This document shows, piece after piece, positions 25,417 through 32,035 of a stretch of DNA of 32,035 nucleotides. How positions within the stretch are numbered: the stretch's first letter is position 1; the number at the start of each line of letters is the position of its first letter. The position numbers were made by a program, and so were the translations under genes. A model generated the notes under the pieces. The model had not been told where the DNA came from. It saw only the letters and a program-made list of their open reading frames with translations, and did no database searches. Origin of the DNA: Verrucomicrobiota bacterium. GTDB lineage: Bacteria; Verrucomicrobiota; Verrucomicrobiia; Limisphaerales; UBA8199. The stretch spans positions 1 through 32,035 of the forward strand of contig JARKQH010000030.1 of assembly GCA_029974925.1 (NCBI GenBank), written 5' to 3'.

Positions 25417-28410
25417 TCAGTCTTGGCAGGGCGCTTTCAACGGCAGCCGGATGGTCAGGCGGGTGCCCCGGGCGGGCTCGCTGGCGACCGTCACCTGCCC
25501 GCCCAGGTTTTCAATCCGGCGATGGATGTTCCGCAGCCCGTCGCGGCCGGGAGGCAGGGGCGTGCCCGCCAAGCCGCAGCCGTTGTCTTCAATGCCCAGC
25601 CGCAGCTCCCCCGCCTGGCAGCGCAGGCGAATCCAGACTTCGGTCGCGGCGGCGTGCTTGACGATATTGTTCAATGCCTCCTTCGCGGCCAGGAACAGAT
25701 TGTGACGCGCCTCCGTGCCCAGGGGATGGTCCGGCACATCGGAAGGGACCTCGAGGCGGCAGCGAATGTTGGCCGGCTGCAACAGGGTCTCGGCAAAGTG
25801 GGAGAGGTAGTCCGCGAACTTCTCCACCGAATCGTTCTGCGGATTCACCGCCCAGACAATGGCATCCATCGCCTGGACCGCCTGCCGCGCCGTGGTGGCG
25901 ATTTGGCTCAAGTCGGTGGCGACTTCCGCCGGTCGCTCCGCGCACTTGCGCGCCAGATCGGCCAGCAGGCCGATCCGGGTGAGGCTGGCGCCCAATTCGT
26001 CGTGAATGTCGCGCGCGATGCGGGTGCGCTCCTTTTCCACCAGGTGCTGCTGTTCCAGCAAGGCGATGCGGCGGCGCAGACGCCGCACCACCACCCACCG
26101 GGCCGTCAGCGCCAGCACCCCAATCCCCACCGTCGCCGCCACCGCCGGGAACCAGGCCGTCTCCCACACATAAGGCGCGATGGTGAAGCGGAAGCTGGCC
26201 CCCGCCTCGTTCCACACGCCGTCATTGTTGCAGGCGATGACTTGAAAGCGGTAATTGCCCGGAGGGAGCCCCTCGTATCGCGCCTGGCGGCTCGCGCCGG
26301 CTTCGACCCAATCCGCGTCGTAGCCCAGCAACCGGTGCCGGAAGCGGACCTTTTCGGGCGCCACCAGGCTCAAAGCGGTGAAGCGAAACTCCCAATCCCT
26401 TCGCCCGGCGGGCATTTCCGCCACGTCCGTCAGTTCAACCGTCCGGCCCTGGCAAAGGATTTCCTCGATCCAGACGGGGGGCGGTTCGCGGTTGATCTCG
26501 AGCCGGGCCGGGTCAACCACCACCGCCCCCTTGGCGCTGGCGAACCACAAGCGCCCGTCGCGGGCCCGCCAGGCCGAAGGATGGGCGGTGCCGGGGAAGG
26601 TGAAGTCCGCCAGGCCGTCGCTGCGTCCGTAGGTGCACACCTCCAGGCGCGACAGCCGGCCGTCGGCGACGGCATTCAAATCCCGGAGGGAGACGCGGAA
26701 CAGGCCCTTGCTGCTGGCACACCAGAAGTTGTCTGCATCGTCTGGCAGGACGTTGGCGACGAAGTCATCCGGCAGTCCCTGCGCCGTGCTCACGCGCGCC
26801 GCCCATCCCGGCCGCACGCGCACCAGCCCCCCCGCCAGAGTCCCCAGCCAGAGCGTCCCGTCTTCCAGCGGCACAATCGCGTTGACCGCGCCAATGCCGG
26901 GCGGCAAGCGCTCGGGCGACAAGCGCCCCTCCGACCACCGCGTCAGCCCCCCGTCCGCCGTGCCAATCCAAAGGCGGTTCAAACCATCCTCCGCCAGCGC
27001 GCGAACGCTCATGCCGGGCAAACCGTCCGCCGTGGTGTAGCGGAGCAGGCGGGTGCCCTCAAGACAGCCGAGTCCTTCGGCGTGGTAGCCGAGCCACAGC
27101 CGCCGCTGACGATCCTCCAGCAACGCGTCCACCCGCGGCCCGGCCAAGCCCTCGGCGGGCGTCCAGGAACGCGTCTGCCCCTCGCGCCAATAAATCAATC
27201 CATCGTAAATCGTCGTAATCCAGACCCCTCCGTCAGCCGCCGGAGCCACGCCGAGCAGTTGGGTTCCGAACGGCGGTTGGGAGGGCAGGGTGTGCCAGAC
27301 GCCGTTGCTCAGGAACGTCAGGCCGCCGCTCTGCGGCACAAACCACATCCGGCCGGAACGATCCTCTGCCAGCGAATGAACAATGTCGCTGGGCAGTCCG
27401 GAGCGGGCGTCGAACACCTCGAAAGGGGTTTCGCGGATTCGGTTCAAGCCTCCCCCCTGGGTGCCCACCCACAGGCTTCCCTCGCGGTCTTCATAAAGCG
27501 TGAGGATGCTCTGATGCGAGGTGGGCAAGGGGCGCAGTCCGCCGCCGTTCCGCCAGGCCAGCAAGCCGCGCCGGCTGGTCCCGATCCAGAGCGTGCCCCG
27601 CCGGTCTTCCAGCAACTGGCGCGCGTTCGTATCCTCGGCCGGCCACGGCAGCGCCGCCACCTCGCGGCGCGCCCCGCCGGGTTGCACTTCGTAAATCCGC
27701 TGGCCTGCCACCAGCCACAGGCCCCCGGCCCGCCGGGGGGCAATCTCCAGCGGGGGCGCCAGGTTCTCGGCGACGGAGACCCAGTTGTTGCTGCGGAAGA
27801 AGCCGAGGCTGCTGTGGCTCGCCAGCCAGACGGTTCCATCAAGGTCGGCCGCCAGACAGGAAGGTCCACGGGCGCCCTGGCCCGGCCGCCCAAGCTGCCG
27901 CACCTGCCCGGCTTCAATGCAGGCCACCTCGCCCTCCAGCGTCACGGTCCACAACCGGTCCTCCCGGTCGCAGCACATTGAAAAGATCCGACGCGCCCCC
28001 TGCCGGGCATCGGCGGAAAACCGATGCAGCCGGCCATTGCGCCAAAAGCAAAGCCCGCCCTCATCGTCCGCAATCCAGAACCCCCCGCGCCGATCCGGGC
28101 ACAGACGCCAGATGCGCTCGGAGGTCAGGACCGGCTCGTTCTTTGGGGTCAGGACCGTGAACCGGACGCCGTCAAATCGCGCCAGACCGCGGGAAGTGCC
28201 CACCCAGAGATACCCGTCGGCGGCTTGGTGAATGGCCTGGACGCCGTTGTTCGGCAGGCCTTCCTCCGTCTGCCACACCGCCAGGGCATGGCCGTCGCGC
28301 GCCCCGGCGACACGCCAAAGGAGGGCAATCCAGAGCAAGGCCAGGGCGCCGCTCCGGGCCACTCCTGAGAAAGTTGCCGGAGCCGAGTAGGTCGGCCAGT
28401 TTCCTGACAT
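25417..28410 (-). CDS. Beta-propeller sensor histidine kinase (Reg_prop, Y_Y_Y, HisKA_3)
   Basis: ATG 28410 (MSGNWPTYSAP) gives a 997-aa protein with an N-terminal signal or membrane segment (ALALLWIALLW). The open frame extends 71 codons upstream but runs through the divergent promoter and palindrome C, so it is not used. Residues about 40-650 hold repeated propeller blades (DGYLWVGTSRGLARFDG, EDRRGTLWIGTSRRGL, EDRQRRLWLGY). A Y_Y_Y domain lies at about 673-740, a membrane helix at about 745-770, and HisKA_3 carries phospho-accepting H803 in ARDIHDELGASLTRIGLL. An HATPase domain follows (ALNNIVKHA near 913, DNGCGL near 943). This is the periplasmic-propeller architecture of glycan-sensing kinases (HTCS-like), but with a separate LuxR regulator instead of a fused AraC output. 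The ligand is presumably an oligosaccharide. Confidence 0.93.
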   Translation of the reverse strand: MSGNWPTYSAPATFSGVARSGALALLWIALLWRVAGARDGHALAVWQTEEGLPNNGVQAIHQAADGYLWVGTSRGLARFDGVRFTVLTPKNEPVLTSERIWRLCPDRRGGFWIADDEGGLCFWRNGRLHRFSADARQGARRIFSMCCDREDRLWTVTLEGEVACIEAGQVRQLGRPGQGARGPSCLAADLDGTVWLASHSSLGFFRSNNWVSVAENLAPPLEIAPRRAGGLWLVAGQRIYEVQPGGARREVAALPWPAEDTNARQLLEDRRGTLWIGTSRRGLLAWRNGGGLRPLPTSHQSILTLYEDREGSLWVGTQGGGLNRIRETPFEVFDARSGLPSDIVHSLAEDRSGRMWFVPQSGGLTFLSNGVWHTLPSQPPFGTQLLGVAPAADGGVWITTIYDGLIYWREGQTRSWTPAEGLAGPRVDALLEDRQRRLWLGYHAEGLGCLEGTRLLRYTTADGLPGMSVRALAEDGLNRLWIGTADGGLTRWSEGRLSPERLPPGIGAVNAIVPLEDGTLWLGTLAGGLVRVRPGWAARVSTAQGLPDDFVANVLPDDADNFWCASSKGLFRVSLRDLNAVADGRLSRLEVCTYGRSDGLADFTFPGTAHPSAWRARDGRLWFASAKGAVVVDPARLEINREPPPVWIEEILCQGRTVELTDVAEMPAGRRDWEFRFTALSLVAPEKVRFRHRLLGYDADWVEAGASRQARYEGLPPGNYRFQVIACNNDGVWNEAGASFRFTIAPYVWETAWFPAVAATVGIGVLALTARWVVVRRLRRRIALLEQQHLVEKERTRIARDIHDELGASLTRIGLLADLARKCAERPAEVATDLSQIATTARQAVQAMDAIVWAVNPQNDSVEKFADYLSHFAETLLQPANIRCRLEVPSDVPDHPLGTEARHNLFLAAKEALNNIVKHAAATEVWIRLRCQAGELRLGIEDNGCGLAGTPLPPGRDGLRNIHRRIENLGGQVTVASEPARGTRLTIRLPLKAPCQD

Positions 28411-28501
28411 GTTCACACAGGCATGGGGGTCGAGGGCATCAGCCCGCGCGAACCGCCCGCTATCAGTGTGAAGGCCGCCGCCTGAAAAACCAGCTTCAAG
28501 T

Positions 28502-28523
28502 GTTACCCTCATTCGGGGGTATT
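28502..28523 (+). promoter_or_regulatory. 22-bp operator-like palindrome, copy C, divergent promoter region
   Basis: The arms are GTTACCCTC and GGGGGTATT around ATTC. The right arm is identical to copy B; the left arm is less symmetrical. It lies 78 bp before the PEP-CTERM ATG (28601) and 92 bp before the kinase ATG (28410), so it could control both divergent units and give autoregulation. No convincing -35/-10 pair was identified in the 190-bp gap. Confidence 0.5.
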
Positions 28524-28600
28524 GTGGCAAGCCGCCCGGCAAATCAATAATAGAGGCTGAATCGTCATCAACCATAAACGCCCAATCAGAAAGTTCACCT

Positions 28601-29518
28601 ATGCGCAAACTTCCACCCATCATCAGGCCGGCCGCCGCCTCGCTGGCACTGGCGGCAATGCTCGTATTCCCGGGGGCCAGTGCGAGCCATGCTCAATACA
28701 CGCCCGCATGGTTCGATGGTTTTGATACCAGCGCAAATACGCTGGACATCAATTTCGAATACAACGTGCGACAGGGGGGTGTGCCCATTCCCTATGTGGC
28801 AAACGTTTTCAACCCGGCTGCCGACTACCATCAGCAGCTCATCGGCCCGACCGCCCTCAGTGACCGGCTATTGCTGGCCGGTGACGGCGGTCCTCCGGCC
28901 CCCCTCAACACGCTGGTCTCCCCCAATTACAATTTCGTCGGGCCCTTCGCGGGCGGCATTTTGGGCAAACGCGTCACCCTGAGCATGGACGTTGGGGCGG
29001 TCGTGCTCGGCGCGCCCAATTCCTTCGTCCAGGCCGGCATCAGCATTGGGGGCAACTCCACCTTGCTGGCCGCGGATGATCCCGCCGCCCATTTCGGCGT
29101 GCGGTTTATCGAGGACAAGTTCGCCGGCAATCTGAACTTCATTCAACTGTTTGACGGCAACCAGCTCGTTGGGAACCTCATTCCCAACCCGGCGGAATCC
29201 GGATGGCTCGACCTCGACCTGCAAATCAACGACCCCGCGGACGGCAATCCGTGGGACGGCATTGGTTCCACCCGGATTGAGGTGTATGTCAACAACAGCC
29301 TCGTGGGCTCCTACACCAAGGGGGGCGGAGGATACACGGGCAATTACCTTACGCTGGAAGGTTCGCCCAACTTCAACGGATTCGGCCTGGCCACGCACCA
29401 TTTCGACAACTTGACCCTTTGGGCTTCGCCGGTACCGGAACCCTCAACGCTCGCGCTGCTGGGTGCCGCCCTGGCCGGGATGCTCAGTAGCCGTCGGCGC
29501 CGGCAGGCACATCCTTAA
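28601..29518 (+). CDS. PEP-CTERM-sorted exported protein
   Basis: This 305-aa protein starts with a signal peptide (cleavage near SASHAQ, about residue 32). Its C-terminus is a typical PEP-CTERM sorting signal: VPEPSTLALLGAALAGML followed by SSRRRRQ (last about 30 residues). Such proteins are exported, processed by an exosortase and linked to exopolysaccharide or surface display. The body is one beta-sandwich module opening with DGFDTSANTLDINFEYNVRQGG. It matches the two FDT...NLD...RQSG modules of the LamG-type protein at 21524. No enzyme motif is visible. No exosortase gene lies in the window. It is divergent from the kinase gene and is directly followed, with no gap, by a metallohydrolase gene. 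Confidence 0.87.
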   Translation: MRKLPPIIRPAAASLALAAMLVFPGASASHAQYTPAWFDGFDTSANTLDINFEYNVRQGGVPIPYVANVFNPAADYHQQLIGPTALSDRLLLAGDGGPPAPLNTLVSPNYNFVGPFAGGILGKRVTLSMDVGAVVLGAPNSFVQAGISIGGNSTLLAADDPAAHFGVRFIEDKFAGNLNFIQLFDGNQLVGNLIPNPAESGWLDLDLQINDPADGNPWDGIGSTRIEVYVNNSLVGSYTKGGGGYTGNYLTLEGSPNFNGFGLATHHFDNLTLWASPVPEPSTLALLGAALAGMLSSRRRRQAHP

Positions 29519-31858
29519 GTGTTGGAATCGCTTCAAGCCCAAACCAAGGTGGCTCTGGGCGCCCGCGTCCAAAGCCCCAACCTCTTGAGCGCCTTGTCCC
29601 GCAGCTCGCGGGCCCGCAGGCTGGGGTGTCTGGCCCTGCTGCTGGCCGGGCTGGGGCTGCGGGCCCCGGCCCTCTTTGCCCACGGGCTGGACCTGCCCCG
29701 CCCCTCGGAAGCCGGCTTGGCTCTGGTTCAACCCCCGTTGCCCGGCTCGACCCATTTCGCTCGCACCCTGTTTCTGCATCTGCGAAACCAGTTGGACGCG
29801 CAGCAAACCACGCTCCTGGACAACATCGGCCAGATGTTGTTCTTCCAGGATCAGATCGCCGGTGGATTTGTGCCTCAGGCCGGGCCGCGCGACGCGGAGT
29901 TCCACCGCTGGCGCATGGAAACCAACCTGCTCGCCCTGCTGGAGGGGCTGCCGTCGGTTCTGGTTCTGGATTTTCGCGCCGGCCGGCCCACGCACAACCC
30001 GGACGCACCCGTCGAGCTGGACGGCCAGTTCAACCTCGTCCTGCTCAAAACCATTACGGGCGGCGGCCCGCCGCATTTCTTTGTCCAGGAAGTGGACTTG
30101 ATTGGCGAGCAGGCGGGGGACATCCCGTGGCCCGAGGGTTTCAACAAACGCCTGGTGCGGCTGGGCCGCGACGCGGTGACTTACACGGTGCTGCTCCTCA
30201 ACCAGGTGCCGCCGGAAAAGACGATTCTTCACCTGGCCTTTCAGAACGAGGGGGCCGCCCAGCCTCAGCTTTGGCACGGCTTGACTCTTGTGACCCAACC
30301 GCCCGGCCAGTTCGCCCTCCAAATCCGCGACGAGAAAGACCAGCCCGCGCCGGTCATGCTCCGGCTGACCTCCAAAGCGGGCCAGCGCCTCCATGAACCT
30401 GCCGGGGCGATTGACCTCCGCCCGCTGATGAACGAGGTCACCGGGCTTTCCTTCTACGGGCCGGGCCGGGGATACCGCGTTCACATGCCGGGGCCGATGG
30501 CCGGTCATTATTGGTACGTGCCCGCGGATTTCGAAATGGCTTTGCCGCCGGGCGAATGGCTCCTTCACATCTTCCACGGCCTGGAATACGTGCCACGGAT
30601 CGAAACCTTCGAAGTGAAGTCCGGCCAATGGACACGCAAGACCGTCCGGCTCGCGCGCCACACGGACATGGCCGCGCGCGGCTGGTTTTCCGGCGATGAC
30701 CACACGCATGCGCGGCTCATGTCCAGCGACGATGCGAACAAGCTGGTGACCATCGCCCAAGCGGCCGACATCCGGGTCTGCAATGTGTTGGAAATGGGGG
30801 ACTGGATGCGCAGCTACTATCCGCAGCGCGGATTCGGCCGGGAATTCCGGGTTCGCCGTGGCGACCACTGGGTCGTGCCCGGCCAGGAAGACCCGCGCTC
30901 GCTCCTGGGCCACGCCATCGGCCTCAACCTCTCGGCCCGGGTCCGTGATCTGCACCGGTACCTGTTGAACGACTGGTGGGCGGAGCAGATCCACAAGCAG
31001 GGGGGCCTTTATGGCCACACGCACGTGGGGGAAAAAGCCTGCCTGGTGGAACGCGAAATGGCGCTGTTCACGCCGCTGGGCATCGTGGACTTCAACAGCA
31101 TCCAGCAAACCCGCCTCGGCACGGACTACTACTTTGACTTTCTCAACCTGGGTTTCAAAATGACCGCCAGCTCCGGCGAGGACATGCCTTACACCGGCGT
31201 GCTGAGCGCCAGCCGCCTGTACGCCTTCTGCGGCACCAATCAGCCCTTCACCCCCGACCTCTGGTTCGAAGCGGTTCGCCGCGGCCGCACCTTTGTCACC
31301 ACCGGCCCCATGCTCGACCTGCGCGTCGAAGACGCCCTGCCGGGCGACGAGCTGGTCGTCACCAACCCACATCCCCTCCGCGTCCGCGCCCGGGCCTGGG
31401 GTCTGCCGGGACATTCCGCCCCGGCAAAGCTGGCCCTTGTCCGGCACGGCAACCCCTTCAAGGAGGTCTCCGCCACAGGGACGAATCAGGCCGAGCTGAG
31501 CCTGGACCTCGAGTTGCAGCCTGAGTACGGCTTTTGGATTTCCGCCCGGGCCGAGGGGCGGGATGGCTCATCCGCCTTGACCACCCCTGTGTATGTCACC
31601 CGGCCGGGGTTTCGCTTCTGGAACCCAGCCGAGGCCGGCCGGCTCATCGAACGGCAACTGGGGGTCCTGACCGAAATTGACGCCGCCCTTTCCGAGTGCG
31701 AGAAGGTCGTCCGGGCGGGAACCGCCCCGCTGGATTACTGGACGCGCTGGGGCGCCGAACAGGCCGGGGAGGTTCGGCTTCGCATCGAACGGGCCCGCGT
31801 GATTTACCACGAGCTGCACCGCACCCTCGAGCGCGAGCGGTCGTTGCGCGCCTCATGA
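29519..31858 (+). CDS. Exported CehA/McbA-family metallohydrolase, second paralogue
   Basis: The frame opens with GTG at 29519, the base directly after the PEP-CTERM stop. No in-frame ATG lies before the signal peptide (RRLGCLALLLAGLGL), so a non-ATG start is likely, and a start somewhat further in cannot be excluded. The 779-aa product matches the 11931-14222 product from the first mature residues (AHGLDLPRP, QPPLPG, NPDAPVE) to the C-terminus (DYWTRWGAEQAGEVRLRIE). Metal residues are D394-H395-x-H397 (SGDDHTH), H500 and H502 (YGHTHVG) and D555 in SSGEDMPY, where the usual Gly-Ser-Asp reads Gly-Glu-Asp. It overlaps the next gene by 4 bp (ATGA), so the three + strand genes form one operon. 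Confidence 0.8.
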   Translation: MLESLQAQTKVALGARVQSPNLLSALSRSSRARRLGCLALLLAGLGLRAPALFAHGLDLPRPSEAGLALVQPPLPGSTHFARTLFLHLRNQLDAQQTTLLDNIGQMLFFQDQIAGGFVPQAGPRDAEFHRWRMETNLLALLEGLPSVLVLDFRAGRPTHNPDAPVELDGQFNLVLLKTITGGGPPHFFVQEVDLIGEQAGDIPWPEGFNKRLVRLGRDAVTYTVLLLNQVPPEKTILHLAFQNEGAAQPQLWHGLTLVTQPPGQFALQIRDEKDQPAPVMLRLTSKAGQRLHEPAGAIDLRPLMNEVTGLSFYGPGRGYRVHMPGPMAGHYWYVPADFEMALPPGEWLLHIFHGLEYVPRIETFEVKSGQWTRKTVRLARHTDMAARGWFSGDDHTHARLMSSDDANKLVTIAQAADIRVCNVLEMGDWMRSYYPQRGFGREFRVRRGDHWVVPGQEDPRSLLGHAIGLNLSARVRDLHRYLLNDWWAEQIHKQGGLYGHTHVGEKACLVEREMALFTPLGIVDFNSIQQTRLGTDYYFDFLNLGFKMTASSGEDMPYTGVLSASRLYAFCGTNQPFTPDLWFEAVRRGRTFVTTGPMLDLRVEDALPGDELVVTNPHPLRVRARAWGLPGHSAPAKLALVRHGNPFKEVSATGTNQAELSLDLELQPEYGFWISARAEGRDGSSALTTPVYVTRPGFRFWNPAEAGRLIERQLGVLTEIDAALSECEKVVRAGTAPLDYWTRWGAEQAGEVRLRIERARVIYHELHRTLERERSLRAS

Positions 31859-32035
31859 GCTGCGCCTTCGCCCGCACCGTCTGCTCGAGCCAGGCTTTGC
31901 GCCTGCTTTGCATTGCCGCCGCGGGCCTGGTTCAGGCCGCGCAAGCGGAACGCTTCACCCTCACTACCAACCTGCTCGCCCCCAAGCCCATCAGCCCCCG
32001 GCTCTACGGCAACTTCCTCGAGCTGGGCTACGGCC
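31855..32035 (+). CDS. Start of a probable GH51-like alpha-L-arabinofuranosidase (cut by window end)
   Basis: Only the first 60 codons are present. A signal peptide (ALRLLCIAAAGLVQAAQA, about residues 14-31) is followed by PISPRLYGNFLELGYG. This matches the conserved opening of GH51 and related arabinofuranosidases (I-x-P-x-x-Y-G-x-F-x-E-x-x-G). The ATG overlaps the TGA of the metallohydrolase gene. The catalytic part lies outside the window, so the family assignment rests on this motif alone. If correct, it ties the locus to arabinose-containing plant glycans. Confidence 0.6.
   Translation, partial: MSCAFARTVCSSQALRLLCIAAAGLVQAAQAERFTLTTNLLAPKPISPRLYGNFLELGYG

Noticed and set aside
23441-27981. 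Long + strand frames at 23441-25705 and 25423-27981
   Set aside because: Antisense to the prepilin-like, regulator and kinase genes, whose motifs are unmistakable on the - strand.
28411-28623. 71-codon N-terminal extension of the sensor kinase
   Set aside because: It would run through palindrome C and across the start of the divergent PEP-CTERM gene; ATG 28410 gives a proper membrane/signal segment.
29444-31447. 667-codon - strand frame opposite the second metallohydrolase paralogue
   Set aside because: The + strand product has an intact metal site and a full-length paralogue; the - strand translation has no motif.

Overview
The window looks like chromosomal DNA of a GC-rich member of the Verrucomicrobiota, probably a Limisphaerales/Pedosphaeraceae-type lineage. 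I infer this from the gene content. There is a Verrucomicrobia-style prepilin-like protein with an H...DGH tail and a PEP-CTERM-sorted protein. Several very large exported proteins end in a Y-R-L tail, CehA/McbA-type metallohydrolases occur several times, and a beta-propeller histidine kinase is paired with a LuxR-type regulator. No rRNA, tRNA or CRISPR array was seen.

Region 1 (1-3524, + strand) is an accessory patch, visibly less GC-rich than the rest. An IS1380-family element (1-1494, perfect 16-bp terminal inverted repeats) sits at the left edge. It has cut off the 5' end of a ParB/Srx-fold gene, whose reading frame stays open up to the IS boundary. That gene overlaps by 1 bp a gene for a probable PD-(D/E)XK (D...QSK) nuclease. 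The pair resembles the remains of a DNA-targeting or defence module.

Region 2 (3621-24718, - strand) is a long run of exported or enzymatic proteins. In transcription order it encodes: a prepilin-like protein; a LamG-type protein; a CehA/McbA-like metallohydrolase; a 1533-aa protein with two such domains; a third CehA/McbA-like metallohydrolase; an exported carbon-nitrogen hydrolase; a parallel beta-helix protein; and a TIM-barrel glycosidase-like protein. Most are tightly spaced. Two hairpins (21457-21478 and 10829-10862) and operator-like palindromes divide the run into likely transcription units: 24718-21524, 21425-10886 and 10660-3621.

Region 3 (24788-28410, - strand) encodes the sensor kinase followed by its LuxR-family response regulator. 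Region 4 (28601-32035, + strand) is divergent from the kinase. It encodes a PEP-CTERM protein, a fourth metallohydrolase (a close paralogue of the 11931-14222 product), and the start of a GH51-like arabinofuranosidase that runs off the window.

A 22-bp imperfect palindrome (arms close to AATACMCYC and GSGGGTATT, 4-nt spacer) occurs at 10724-10745, 24768-24789 and 28502-28523. Each copy lies in front of a different transcription unit of this locus. It resembles paired NarL-type TAC... half-sites and is my best candidate for the operator of the resident LuxR regulator. Overall I read regions 2-4 as a regulated extracellular polymer (probably plant or algal glycan) degradation locus, in which a glycosidase, a beta-helix lyase-like protein, an amidase-type hydrolase and a set of PHP-like metallohydrolases are co-expressed. 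The substrate cannot be told from the sequence.
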